A stretch of 64,000 nt of DNA, taken from contig OZ018317.1 in NCBI GenBank assembly GCA_963969495.1, positions 220,357,997 to 220,421,996 on the forward strand. The letters are read 5' to 3'. Shown one piece after another: positions 1 through 10,769 of the stretch. Made by a program: the position numbers and the translations under genes. The first letter of the stretch is position 1. Every line of letters starts with the position of its first letter. The stretch comes from Ceratothoa steindachneri. Its lineage: Eukaryota; Arthropoda; Malacostraca; Isopoda; Cymothoidae. The notes beneath the pieces are model-generated. The model did not search any database. It saw only the letters and a list, made by a program, of their open reading frames with translations, and had not been told where the DNA came from.

Positions 1-559
1 ACTTTATCATTACCACTATTATACACACACCGTCTCATTCATCACTTAATTATTACTTCATTAAATGAATGAATGAGTAGGTCATCATGGCGGACACGCG
101 ATGACCCCTTTTAAAGGTCTAGGGATAAAGGTGTCCCTCAGTGTCACTCAAGCAAAGCCAAATGAGCTGTGTAGTGATTGCTTTGCAGTCCCACTTCGGT
201 GCAAATCGGACCGGTGCTAATTGTAAAGTGGCAAATTTAATGTGATATAATTGCTAAAGTGCAGAGAAGGATTAATTTTAGGTTTCAGGCGTTATTAATG
301 GAGGAAATAGAAACTAAGAGTAAAGTAATTGAGTCTCTAACCCAATGGTTTATTCTCTACCATAAACACTCTGCCCGATGGCAACTTGTCGTAAGGTGAA
401 AAAAAGAGGGGAAAAAAGAATTTTAAAAATATCCTTCCCTCTTCGTTCATATCGGACGTATATAACTTTGTCAGTGAACCTCAAAGTACTTCAGACACTT
501 TAGCTGGCCCACTTACATATACTGAAGGAAATTTATTGGGAGTACATTTTATCAACATT

Positions 560-1690
560 TCTTCTGGCACAGCTCAGGCTCAGGTTTCAAGGGATTTACT
601 AGACATAAGAGCTTACAGATAGTGTTACTACCTTTTCTTTTGACACTATAGCCAGTACCAGTAAAATCCACAGAGTACCTGCCAAACTGCTAGACAAAAT
701 GCTTAACAAGAGGTTTTTTATCTGGCCCATTGACATCACATCCTGAAAGTCCTAGTAGGATCAGTTTGGGAGAAGCTGTTTGAGAAGGTAAAGGGATCTG
801 ATAATCCTTGAATTGAGCATCTCAGGGATATTTGGACGTACTTGTCCAAGGAAAACTCAAATGACTGAAGGAAAAAAAACAATGAAGAATTAATCCAAGA
901 CATTCCAATAACAGATAAGTTTCCAAGAGCCGACTACATGGAAATTGAATTTTTTTTGGAGCAACGCATCCTCGAGGTATTCACTATAGTCCAACATGCG
1001 CTATTTATAAGGCTAGGTGATTTGTCAGAGGCTTGCACTCCATGAACATGCTGATGTTTGCAGAACAAATAGAATACTAGCTTCCTTGCGCTGTTTTACA
1101 CTCCTATATGGATGATGTCGATCTCTGCTGCCGACGCTGCCGTGAATAATCTAAATCTAATCCAGGACATGTTGAATTAAAATAAAACTGACGCATCGCT
1201 TACTGATGATATACTTAATTAGATAAAAAAAAACACAATTGGTACCTGGCGCGGGAAGTCGTGCTATTTGCCCTGTTCAACAATACATTGAGTGATATAT
1301 TGAAGCACGACATTGAGGCCCAGTTTAATGACCCTGAGAAGAGAGACAGTTTCAAAAAAAACCTCTAGTTCATAGATTCACATATAAGGCCACCCTGGTT
1401 GATCTCATTGGCTCACAATCACATTTCTTTCTGGATACACTGAACATTGGATCAGAGTTGGTTCTTAAACCTATCACGTCTTGAACACCAAATGAGAAGT
1501 ACAGAAATTTGTTGAACTATGTTAAGAATCTGAAAGAAGTGTATGACATTGCTGACCGTAAAGTCAAGATTATAAGTGACTTTGAAAATGCCATAACAAT
1601 AGTTTCCAAATTAAGGGACTATGCATGTCCTTCAATCTGTGGAGTTTAACAGACACTGTTTTGACAGTTTCAAGAAACAAACTTTTTAGA
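560..1690 (+). pseudogene. Decayed ORF of an uncharacterised arthropod transposon-like protein family
   Basis: Translating across several frameshifts gives a series of blocks that look like one protein. They include a WYLAREVVLFALFN-like block near 1,240-1,275, a stretch around 1,330-1,480, and an open run from 1,497 to a stop near 1,650 that reads KYRNLLNYVKNLKEVYD followed by KVKIISDFENAI. From memory, this order (a WYLSEE-like helix, then a W-x-x-N-E-x-Y block, then an NLK-V-D-AER-VK-ISDF block) resembles a high-copy hypothetical protein found in many arthropod assemblies. I know no function for it. There are at least three frame changes (for example one extra base near 1,490) and several stops, so it is not functional. 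The family call is a recollection and would need a search. Confidence 0.4.
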
Positions 1691-2470
1691 ACTGGCTTTC
1701 TTAATATCATTAGGAAATTAATCATGTAATTCTTCAATTTCATGATCGATTAGACTTTTGACAAAATGTTAATCCTATATTTGTGTTAGGAATAAGGCGT
1801 CTTGTATTCTTTCAGTGTGAAAACACAAATTTTGCGATAGCCCTCAAATATTTGTATGTACCATTGTGCATTTCTTGTTCCAAAATGATCATAATTGTAT
1901 AAGTTTTAAAGATGATTAGAAACACTTATATTTGGTACCGAGTTTGTTCTCTATATTCTGTAGATAATAAGTTCTAGTACAAAACATGATTCCATCGCCC
2001 CCAGAAACTGGTGCTTTTAGCTGATTCAAAGGAAGAACATTTAAAGCTCCATGAGACAATGCTTCCCAACATCCTAGGTCAAAATAATTTGGTCGTAGGT
2101 TTGACCCCCGATCTGCGATTATTTTAAAAACCTTTTATTTGTCTTTTGGGAGCCTACTGATTAATGTGGAATCTGAGCCTCGGCTGTCTGTGTACATCGT
2201 ATGTAAGATGCCATGCATGAAAGCGACTTGTATCGCGACTCTTTCCAAGGAATTATCAGCCTCAATCTGGTTTAACTTCGCTGTAATCGGTGTTTCCACT
2301 CGGATAGTCCTTTAGACCATCAATTTAAAGGGTTGAAATTAATTTTCCCGATTTAAATCCAACCCCGTCCTATCTTGGGTTCAAATATTCAATCTTTGTG
2401 ATTCTCCTCTTTTTTAACGAATATATTTATCTCTATCCATGTGAATGTTTCCCCTTAGAATAATATTATT
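1691..2470. other. AT-rich interval, nothing recognised
   Basis: No ORF with recognisable similarity, no terminal repeat and no RNA gene was seen. A TATTTGT-like and A/T-run composition is typical of the background in this window. Confidence 0.5.
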
Positions 2471-3440
2471 TCCCCACCTCCTAAGATATTATTTCAGGAG
2501 AGAAAGCGAGCCGTTACTCTCCCCCCTTGCAACTTCACCCTTTTCGGATTCACCGCAAGGTCTCCGCAAAATTCCCACCGAGGCATAACGCTGAAATTGT
2601 GGCTACCTCCCGGCCGTCTCAATCTTCCCTCCCCTTTCCTCGGGTCGGGAAATTACTTTGTAGGATTCGCCGTGAACCTCTTTTATGGCTCCCGCCGCTG
2701 GTCGCCCGTCTGGCCCGCTGATCCCTGCCTTTGACACTTCACCGCAAGGAGACGCTTGGGTTGTCACGGCCGATAACGAAGGTTAAAAAAGGTCTCAATC
2801 TCTCTCCCTGTTTTGGAGAACTCCGGGTATATATGCATCCACTCCAGGATTACATACAGACTTGTTTAGACGAAACTTTCCCGAAAGGAGTGCAAATCAA
2901 CGAGCTCTCTCCCAAGAAGTATGAGTGACGGTCGCAAACCACGGAAGAGCTGGACATCACACCCTCATCTTCGGGTCAGGGAGAAGAGTCTCGTGAGGCA
3001 ACGTCAACCTTTCTCATCCGTTTCGGATCAAGGATTGGAGAAGCCATCCTCCGAAGTTTTTCTGGTGACCTCTTAAGGACAAGAGGCTCGTTAGCTCACT
3101 CAAGCCGAGTGTCGATAAGCCATCTATCCCCCCTTTCGAAGTTTTTCTGGTGACCTCTTAAAGACAAGAGGACCGTTTACTCTCTAAAGCCGAGTGTGGA
3201 AAAGTCAAGTCCCCCCTTCCCCTTCGAAGTTCGTTCGGTGGCCTCCTGAGGACAAGAGGCCCGCATCTCGCAAAACACAAGTTCGAGAAAGTAGCCCCAC
3301 CCGCTGCAGGTTTGTGGCAACCGCCCGTGAGTAAACAAGGTCGCCAAGACCTCCCCCAAGTTTGCCCCCACCTTGCTCTCGAGGTTCAAAGGAACTAAAT
3401 AACTCACTACCCTAAATCTCCCGTTATAACCATTCAATAA
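2471..3440. other. GC-richer block of unknown origin
   Basis: This stretch is visibly richer in C and G than its surroundings and ends just before a long (TA)n tract. Short ORFs exist (2,527-2,721 and 2,731-2,928 on plus, 3,177-3,437 on minus) but none has a recognisable domain. The motif CACCGCAAGG occurs twice (near 2,551 and 2,740), suggesting internal duplication. The 3' part is the ~86-bp tandem repeat listed separately. Composition and lack of coding signal suit a mobile element's non-coding part or a satellite remnant, but I cannot assign a class. Confidence 0.4.
3048..3300. repeat. Three-copy tandem repeat, period about 86 bp
   Basis: The anchor CGAAGTTTTTCTGGTGACC begins at 3,052 and recurs at 3,137 and, diverged, at 3,225. 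That gives periods of 85 and 88 bp. Each copy then carries a GACAAGAGG motif and, in the first two, an AAGCCGAGTGT motif. Copies 1 and 2 are closer to each other than to copy 3. The repeat does not keep a common reading frame. Confidence 0.8.
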
Positions 3441-3491
3441 CCCAAGTTATCAAATTAGTATTCAAAGCTTAAATCTGTCTTATTTATGTAC

Positions 3492-3591
<100 letters not shown>

Positions 3592-3599
3592 AGATTTAT

Positions 3600-4290
3600 T
3601 GCTGTGCCTTTTATTTAGTGTGTATTAAAAATTTATTTTGTCATTGTGTTTGTTATATTCCTTGGTCACGCAGCTGCCAATATTTATTCAAATCGCACTC
3701 TTAAAACAATAACAGTTGTCTCCTTGCTTGGCCTACCTGAGACCCTGTGTGCGCATATTCCCGTACACTTGCTCATACTTCGACAATCCACTCTTTTTTC
3801 CAATTTCATTACCCCACGTGATTGATCTTTCCTTCGTTGGACTACGCACGTTCTCAAAAAGTAATTAGGACTTTCAGAAATGACTACCTTGCCAATGGAA
3901 GAGTGATCCTCCAAGTTCTTTAAGCACTTAGTGGTACAGGTGAATACCCTAGGGTTTCGTGCCCTTTTCACTACTTATCAATTTTCCTCAGCCACAGTTA
4001 ATAACATCCCCACTTTCTATTAAGACGTCTCTAAAAAAAATAGCTGTGTACATCATTTAATCAAATTTTTGTATAAGTTATCGTATTATTTAGAAATATG
4101 TATCATAATAATTTGTGTTTTGCTAATATGTTTGAATCACTTGGTATTATAATAAATATTAGGTTAATAATAAAATTTTATGTTTTCTGAAATCAAAATT
4201 TAACCGATATTTCTTATGATTTAGCCTAAATTTAGAACTATTGGTTATTTAATATTGTTCTAAATAAGTAATATACTCGAGTAAAAGTAA
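3600..4290. other. AT-rich interval, nothing recognised
   Basis: A minus-strand ORF at 3,684-3,971 (95 codons) has no domain that I recognise. The remainder is strongly AT-rich. The left end of the Tc1-like element that follows must lie somewhere in this interval, but no clear terminal repeat was found. Confidence 0.4.
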
Positions 4291-4294
4291 ACAA

Positions 4295-4610
4295 TTTACA
4301 GAATCACTTCATACCAAGTGGGAATTAGCTAAAAAACTTAAATGCTCAAAATATGCTGTCCAAACAACTATAAAATGATATCAAAAGACTAAGAGCTTTG
4401 TATCAAAGAAGTGAAGTGACCTAAAACTTTACCTTACAACACCTAAAGAAGAGACATCTATAATTCAGGCTCACTGCAAAATAGCAGAAAATCATCTTTT
4501 CAATTTATAAAATATCACCAAAAACAGTTAGAATAAGACCTAAAGGTCATGGGCCAAAATGATGCAATTCGAGAAAGAAGACGGATAACAAAAGAAAAGT
4601 TATCTAGTCA
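4295..4610 (+). pseudogene. Tc1-like transposase, N-terminal part (left half of a split copy)
   Basis: Plus-strand translation gives a helix-turn-helix block, WELAKKLKCSKYAVQTTIK (about 4,320-4,376), followed by YQKTKSFVSKK. This is the pattern of the first DNA-binding helix and linker of Tc1-family transposases (ISREL-x-VSKT-V-x-x-TIKRFQETGS). Downstream, basic residues and a TPKEE block follow before the frame is lost. The sequence stops at about 4,610, where the CR1 3' tail begins. The rest of a Tc1-type transposase resumes on the same strand at about 8,715, so the two pieces are read as one element opened by the CR1 insertion. Stops and frameshifts make it inactive. Confidence 0.6.
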
Positions 4611-4719
4611 TATGAAAGTAAACAAACAAACAAACAATTTATTGGTACCTACAGGGAGCCATAAGAACTCATACATGGTAGGCCCTATATAGAATAAGGC
4701 TAAATTAGGTGGAATCCCC

Positions 4720-7500
4720 TCTAATAATTGTAAGCTATTTTAACTTTATTTTCTTTTAAGTATTGATCAAATTTAGTCTTCGTAAAGTATGTGTCTGGAG
4801 CGCTGACTACTTCTTGTAGTAGATTGTTCCAGAGTTGAACGATGCGGTTGCTGAAGGCAAATTTCCGATTGATGTTTTGAATTTCCACTTCTTCATCTTC
4901 TTGCCGTGTCCTCACGTCGCTGACACGCCTGTCAAATAAAAAAGATATTCAGCAGTATCGGGCAGATTTATCAATAATTTATATGTTTCTATTTGTTCAC
5001 CCCCCTTTTCCTTCTATGTTCGAGTGAAAAGAGATTGAGTTTTTTAAGCCTATCATTGTAGCTAAGATGTGTAATTCGCCTTATCATTTTCGTATAGCGA
5101 CGCTGTACTTGTTCTATTATATTTGCATCTCGAGTTAATCGTGGAGACCAGAAGGGAGCAGCATAATCTAATACCGATCTGACTAATGACATGTATAGTT
5201 TTAACATCGTCTCTGAATTAAGCGTTGATACGGATTGCCTGATAAATGAGGCAACTCTTGTTGCTTTATTTCTAATTGCAACGAATTGACTAGAGAAATT
5301 TAATTTATTATCTATTTTAACTCCTAGATCGACCTGCTCTATCCCTTCTATAATCTCGGTGTCTTGGAGATAATATTTAAATTTTGGATTATTTTTTTTC
5401 CGAAGTATAAAACGCCGCATTTGAAAGCATTAAGCTTCATGCCAGATTCGTTGCACCATTTATTAACATATTCAGGCAGTTTTGCAAACAGCTTGAGACC
5501 TCCTTATCCTTTATTATCTGCCTAAGTTAGTATCGTCCGCGAATGAATTTACTTGGCAATTCATTCTAGAACCTAAGGTGTTTACGATAATTATAAAGAG
5601 TAAGGGTCCCAAAACGGAACCTTGAGAAACTCCACTAGTTACCGGCAGCCAATCGAATGCCACCCCATGAAAAATTACCCTCTACTTACGATCTGTCAAT
5701 CAAACTTTAATCCAAGTTATCCTTTTCCCAAGGATATGCATAGCTTTTAGCTTTGAAAGGAGGATATTGAACGGGAATTTATCAAAGGCTTTAGCAAAAT
5801 CTAGATACACCACATCGTAACTAGAACCTGAATCGACAGCTTTAGCTACATACTCATAAAATGTGATCAGACTAGTGACACAAGACCTCCTTTTCCTGAA
5901 ACCATGCTGACTATTTACTAAGAGTTTATTTCTCTCCAGATGGTCGCGTAATTTTAAATCAATAATTGACTCCATTAGTTCACACCTAAGTGAAGTTAAG
6001 CTTATTGGCCGATAGTTCTCTTTTTCCTCACGTTACCTTTTTTGGATATGGGGGCAACATTGGCTAGTTTCCAATCCCTAGGAACAAAATTTTCCTCCAG
6101 AAAGTAATTAAACAGAAAAGCAAATAAAGCGGAAATTTCGTTTGTAACTTCCTTAATACTTCGCGCGGACATTTCATCAACCCCGTTAGCTTGACTTAAT
6201 TTATTAATTGCATTCTTTACATCATCTGCCGTAGCTATTATTTCATTCATTTTTGAAACGTCACTCTTTATATTTTCTAGGCTTTCCTCATTTAAATTCG
6301 GAATATCCTTGTTAAAAACTGAAGCAAAATAATTATTCAAGATATTTGCCTTTTCGAGGTCATTTTGAACTACTCGGTCTTTGTGTTTAAGTATCGGAAC
6401 TGACTCTTTGTTTTTAGTTCTATAGTACCTGTAGGATGCTTTCGGATTATCGCGTGACCTTTCCGCTAATCTATTTTCGAACCTGAATTTAACAGCGTTC
6501 ACTTCTTTATTTATCTGCCTTTGTAGGTCGATTAATTTTTGTCCTAGTGATTGGTTGCCTTTTAGCCTCTTATAAAGTGCCCATTTCCGTCCGAGTCTTA
6601 AGATATTGGTTAATCCAAGGTTTGTCCTTTGTATATTTTAAACCGTTTCTATGAGGAATATATCTAGACTGAAGACCCTTAATGCGATCAATGACGAGGC
6701 TGTAAGCCGAAGCAGGTGTTTTGTTATTGAATTCTCTATATCAATCCCATTCTTTTAATTCATCTCTAATCACTTTGAAGTTTGCTAATTTATATGCAGG
6801 TACTTTTTGCGCTCTCCTCTGATTAATGAAATCATATTTGATGTTAAATACCAATGAGTTGTGATCCGAATTTCCAAGTGGTTCCTGAACTTCAAGCCTA
6901 TCAATTAAGGTTTCCTTGTTACTTAGAACTAAATCAAGTGTCTTGTTTTCTCTTGTAAGGTGTTCGACATATTGATGCAGATAATGAGCTCAAAATGCGT
7001 TTAAGATATGGTTTTCCGTATCTGAACTCATCGTATACCAATCAATTTCCGGGAGATTGAAATCCTCTACAATGCATACATTTTTGTAATTATTGGTTAA
7101 ATTAATATCATTAATTAGTGTAAGGCTCTATTCATATGAACTACTCGGTGTTCTGTATACTAGCCCCATAACTAAAGAAAATGCTTTATTGCTAATTTTT
7201 ATCCAGATTGACTCGCTGTGCTGTCGATTTCGAACCTCGTATTTTATTTCGCTTTTTAAGTAAAACAAGACACCACCTCCTTCTCTTTCAGGTCTATCCT
7301 TGTTTATTAGTGTGCAAATAGGAGTTTGAAATGACGATAAAGAGTCCGGGTTTGCTCTATGTAACGACGTTTCAGTAATGGCTAGAATGTCGTTATGATA
7401 TTTACTACTAATTAAGTTTAGTTCATTTAATTTATTTCGGATGCTCCGAGCATTGCAATAGTACACCTTAATATACGAGGGAAGTTTGCTGCATTTTTTT
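4720..7500 (-). pseudogene. CR1 ORF2: AP-type endonuclease and reverse transcriptase (broken)
   Basis: The endonuclease starts with CNARSIRNKLNELN (about 7,420-7,460), then AITETSLHR (7,355-7,382), EDFNLPEIDW (7,039-7,066) and SDHNSLVFNI (6,843-6,870). These are the N-terminal Asn, Glu and C-terminal Ser-Asp-His blocks of AP-like endonucleases. The reverse transcriptase has NGVDEMSARSIKE and PRDWKLANVAPISKKGN (6,035-6,200), SQHGFRKRRS (5,890-5,920), YLDFAKAFD (5,781-5,810), SQGSVLGPLLFI (5,590-5,630) and the catalytic FADD (5,529-5,545). The C-terminal thumb region (RSVLDYAAPFWSPRLTRDAN and YNDRLKKLNLFSLEHRRKRG) runs to about 4,990, and a last segment ends near 4,721. Frame breaks occur near 5,430, 5,690, 6,000, 6,510 and 7,120, so the gene is dead although every catalytic block survives. 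Confidence 0.9.
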
Positions 7501-7619
7501 TGTCTTCGCCATTTTCCATTCTGTTTACATTATCTACTTTCTGCTGTTATTATTAGTTACACTACTATGTGGGGAACTGTTATTATCGTGAGCTTTTTTA
7601 TTCCGGTTGGAGCGACCAT

Positions 7620-8705
7620 GAATTAAGAATTTTTTCCTCGACCTGCGGCATTGCGAAAATTTGAGTGAGGGCTTATAACACATTTATCTAAAAGCATACC
7701 CAGTCGTGCCATTCCTCTACCATTGAGATGAACACCATCCCTTCCATAGAGACCTCTTTGATTTATAAAACTGTCCCAAAGGTTAATAAATATTATATTT
7801 AATGATGAACATAAGTTGTGTAAAATTTAGTTTACTTTCACTGCTTGATCTGTTTCGTAGTCCGTCCATCGTGTTCTAGGCACTATCCCAACACAGACTA
7901 CTGACATACGCTTATCAATTATATTTTGTAGTAGAAATTTGTACTTTCCCAAGATTTTAAACGGTTTCTGCACTCCTATATCGTTTCCGCTAGCCATTAC
8001 GATGATCTTTTCCTCTTTGTTACCGGTTGTTTTAGCATGAACGGCTGCCGCCAATATCGTCTATGTCACCTCCCAAAATGAAAGTCCGTTTTCTCTTACA
8101 ATGTCTTCTAGCGCAGAACTCTTCATCCATGTGTCTTGCAAATGAGTCTCCGTAAAGTGCGATTTGAGGCTCGTCATCACCAGCTCCCTCTGCCAAAGCG
8201 GCAAATTTGTTGTTTAGAGGGACGGCGGAGCCGGAGATCCGATTTATAACATTGCGAGTCCTTCCGTATCTCTTTGGGGGTCTAGGCAGTCACCAGATAA
8301 ACTCTTAAAAAAATAATAGAAAAAAAAATTGACGGTCTAAATCCGTCGTCTAGATTGTTGGAAGGCAGTGGTGGTGGAATTTTGTCCTATCTTACTATAG
8401 TCGTAATATCTTGATCTGGAGTGTGCTTTAAGTGTTTGTTTACGATTTCTTTAAGATCTTGAACTTCCTTGCGTATTTCCTTTATTTCAGTGTTGGCTAT
8501 GATGTCTGAACAGCACACAATACAAACGGCGTCTTTAGGATTTTAATATCGAAACGAGATAATGGCAAATCTCTTTTGCACTCGTTGCACTGGAGAGGCA
8601 TATTCGGGTTATGAGTGAACTCAGGTAGTAAGGGGCGGGGTCACTTTTAACTCTTCGTTTAATGACTTAAATTGGGAGCTCCGTAAGACACGTCCATGTC
8701 CGACG
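7620..8705 (-). pseudogene. CR1 ORF1: zinc finger, coiled coil and SGNH esterase domain (broken)
   Basis: A likely start, MDVSYGAPNLS, lies near 8,700, with a stop soon after. Next is a cysteine pattern, PLQCNECKRDL (about 8,560-8,600), with a second C-x2-C about 25 residues later, and then a charged heptad-like helix, EIKEIRKEVQDLKEIVNKHL (about 8,420-8,495). The SGNH-hydrolase blocks follow: GDSFARHM with the catalytic serine (8,128-8,152), SGNDIG with the asparagine (7,976-7,993), and GRDGVHLNGRG with the aspartate and histidine (7,713-7,745). The catalytic Ser, Asn and Asp-x-x-His positions are all visible. Esterase-bearing ORF1 is established for CR1-type LINEs. At least three frame breaks separate the blocks. 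Confidence 0.85.
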
Positions 8706-8714
8706 AACTCTCAG

Positions 8715-9372
8715 ACAAAAAAGAAATGATCAGATATTTAAGAAAGACCATTGGTTTGTTGTTTTACATATAATTTATGTAATTAAATAATTCTTGTAGA
8801 AAATAATATTCAAATGTAACCTTCGGGGTAACAATTTTTCAAACTTTCAGCAATTCTGTTGCTACTTATGTGGTATCACCTGTGAAGCATCGAAGTGATT
8901 CGATCATCTTTTGGGCTGCATATCTTCATTATGGTCAGGAGGGGATGTTTTTAGGCCAGAAAAGAATGCACTACATAACTTATATTACCATGTTTTCTCA
9001 GGAGTTAGAGTATATATTCAGAAATTGCATTCCAAAACACCAATAAATAAAGATATATTTCAGCAGGACAATACCCCATGCCATGCTTCCAAACACACAA
9101 AATTTGTTTTGTAAAATAAAGATCAATCCTAAGGATTGGACACCCGAATATGCCACATTTAAATCCAATAGAACACTTGTTGGAAGTGCTTGGAAATGCG
9201 ATAAACGTACCAAAAGTACAAATAAAACAGAACTGTATGAAAAATTACAAATTGAGTGTGTAAAGATAACTTAAGAAATTATGAAAATTTAGTGAAGTCA
9301 ATGCCACGAACAATTATGAGTAATTAAAGAAAAGGGAAACAAACTACAGTAAGTAGTAAAATTATTAAAAAT
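8715..9372 (+). pseudogene. Tc1-like transposase, central and C-terminal part (right half of a split copy)
   Basis: Plus-strand frames give VVSPVKHRSDSIIFWAAYLHYGQEG (about 8,872-8,945), which matches the PTVKHGGGSVMVWG-C-x-S block after the first catalytic Asp of Tc1 transposases. Then comes IFQQDNTPCHASKHTK (9,055-9,105), carrying the second Asp. After a frameshift, DWTPEYATFKSNRTL and KTELYEKLQIECVKI follow, corresponding to DWPPQSPDLNPIE and the C-terminal helices, and then NLRNYENLVKSMPR. The N-terminal part lies at 4,295-4,610, separated by the CR1 insertion. The DWPPQSPDLNP region is too decayed to score the last catalytic residue. Confidence 0.75.
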
Positions 9373-9375
9373 AAA

Positions 9376-9405
9376 TAAATATATATATATATATAATATA
9401 TTATA
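9376..9405. repeat. Short (TA)n tract
   Basis: Short alternating TA run just beyond the Tc1 remnant. Tc1 elements insert at TA, so it may mark the old element border, but no terminal repeat is recognisable. Confidence 0.7.
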
Positions 9406-9577
9406 TGAAGAATTATTTTACCCAAATCTTTAATTACATCATATGAAGGATTTCATAGGGTCATTTATATTTTTGCCTAAGGAGCTCCATTTCACTCGAT
9501 TTTCTCTCTTAGACATTTTCTTGCTTCCTCTGTCATAAGTTTAAGATACGAAATTTGCTTAGATACTTGACAACATT

Positions 9578-9657
9578 GTTAGAGAAAATGAGAAAGAAAG
9601 AGACCTGAAGTAAGAGAGAGAGAAAGAGATAGATGAAGGGAGATGAAGTGAGAGATA
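9578..9657. repeat. GA-rich simple sequence, left part
   Basis: Purine-rich (GAGA/GAAA) tract. It continues after the element at 9,658-10,270 as a second GA-rich tract at 10,273-10,375, so one low-complexity tract seems to have been opened by the insertion. Confidence 0.8.
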
Positions 9658-10270
9658 AAGGGTCTTTCAATAAGGTCGTTTGATTTTTAAATGTAAATAA
9701 AACAGGTTGTGTGTGATATATGCACTCAATTTATTTTAAATTTTAAAATACATTTTATGCCATTAAGTGTAAAATATGACGTCGTTTAAATGTCCGCCGC
9801 GGCTTCGCTTGGTGGAACGTATTCGGGAGGCCCAATTTTCGATGACTTTGTCGCATAAATCTGGCTGAATTTGCTGGATGGTGTTCGTTATGTTGACTTT
9901 GAGGACATCAACGTTTGCGAATTTTTCGCATAAACCTGCGATTTAAGGCAGCCCCAAAGAAAGTAGTCTAATGGCATTAAATCGCATGATATCGGTGGCC
10001 AGTTAACGTCACCGCTGCGCGAGATGACCCTGCCCTGAAATCGCTGGTGCAAAATGTTTATCGTGGCGTGCGCAGTGTGGAACGTAGCGCCGTCCTGTTA
10101 GAACCACATGTCGTCAGTATCCATATCAGACAATTAATCCAGTTGAGGCCAAAAGAAGTTGTTATCATCAATCTGTAGGTCTCACCGTTGACGGTTATGG
10201 CAATCCCATCTTCTTTCTCAAAAAAAATACAGACCTGACAAAGCTCGAGCGTCCTTGTTGAAAGACCCTA
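9658..10270 (-). mobile_element. Compact mariner-superfamily element with DD41D-type spacing
   Basis: The ends match as inverted repeats. The left end reads AGGGTCTTTCAATAAGG; the right end read on the other strand is AGGGTCTTTCAACAAGG. TA lies at both borders (9,656-9,657 and 10,271-10,272), the target-site duplication expected of the IS630-Tc1-mariner superfamily. The 613-bp length is too short for a whole transposase, so this is an internally deleted copy that keeps only the 3' half of the gene. Confidence 0.85.
9775..10140 (-). pseudogene. C-terminal half of a DD41D-type transposase
   Basis: Minus-strand translation from about 10,125 reads DMDTDDMWF, a stop codon (TAA where a Gln codon is expected), then QDGATFHTAHATINILHQRF, GRVISRSGDVNWPP and CDLMPLDYFLWG. 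After a frameshift it continues as NITNTIQQIQPDLCDKVIENW and SRGGHLNDVIFHT before a stop. Counting residues between the Asp of QDGA and the last Asp of MPLDYF gives 41, the spacing of the DD41D group instead of the usual 34 or 37. The N-terminal DNA-binding domain and the first catalytic Asp are absent. One nonsense change and one frameshift are visible. Confidence 0.8.
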
Positions 10271-10272
10271 TA

Positions 10273-10375
10273 GAAAGAAACAGAGACAGAGAGAGATTGA
10301 TAAAGTTGCAGAGATAAAGAGATCCAAAGAGAGGCAGGGAGAGTAAGAGAGACATAGAGAAATACAGAGAGAAAA
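10273..10375. repeat. GA-rich simple sequence, right part
   Basis: Continuation of the purine-rich tract interrupted by the DD41D element. Confidence 0.75.
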
Positions 10376-10616
10376 TAGAGACGCTCATCGACTGAGCGTC
10401 GTGGTTCTGATAGCGATGAATGTTTGACGATGCAGATTCGAATCCAACTCGTTTATTCACCTTCATATAGCGGTTAAAATAGTTTCCCCTATTTTCTCCG
10501 TTTCTAAATCTCCCGTTTTCTTTCTTAAGTTTTTAATGGATCACGTAATATATGTACATATTCCTCAGCGTTTTTCCGGGTTGTGATACCACTTTTCATT
10601 TCTTTGGGCTCTTTCA

Positions 10617-10618
<2 letters not shown>

Positions 10619-10693
<75 letters not shown>
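10619..10693. repeat. (TA)n microsatellite
   Basis: Perfect TA run of about 74 bp. Confidence 0.95.
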
Positions 10694-10696
<3 letters not shown>

Positions 10697-10769
10697 TTTT
10701 CAGAGAATAAAAAAGTGAACAGTAAAGATTAAAGCTCTCCCAACTCACCACTCTCACCTACCAAAGCGA

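Larger units (their letters stand above)
4612..8710 (-). mobile_element. Near-full-length CR1-clade LINE inserted in a Tc1 element
   Basis: Reading the minus strand from about 8,710 down gives, in order, ORF1 with a zinc finger, coiled coil and SGNH esterase, then ORF2 with an apurinic-type endonuclease and a reverse transcriptase, then a 3' end with AATAAA followed by a (TTTG)n-like tail at 4,612-4,640. ORF1 esterase plus ORF2 EN-RT is the known layout of CR1-type non-LTR retrotransposons, which also end in short tandem repeats instead of poly(A). The whole is about 4.1 kb. Both ORFs carry several stops and frameshifts, so it is dead. Both flanks (4,295-4,610 and 8,715-9,370) belong to one Tc1-like transposase, so this insertion is younger than that transposon. 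Confidence 0.88.
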
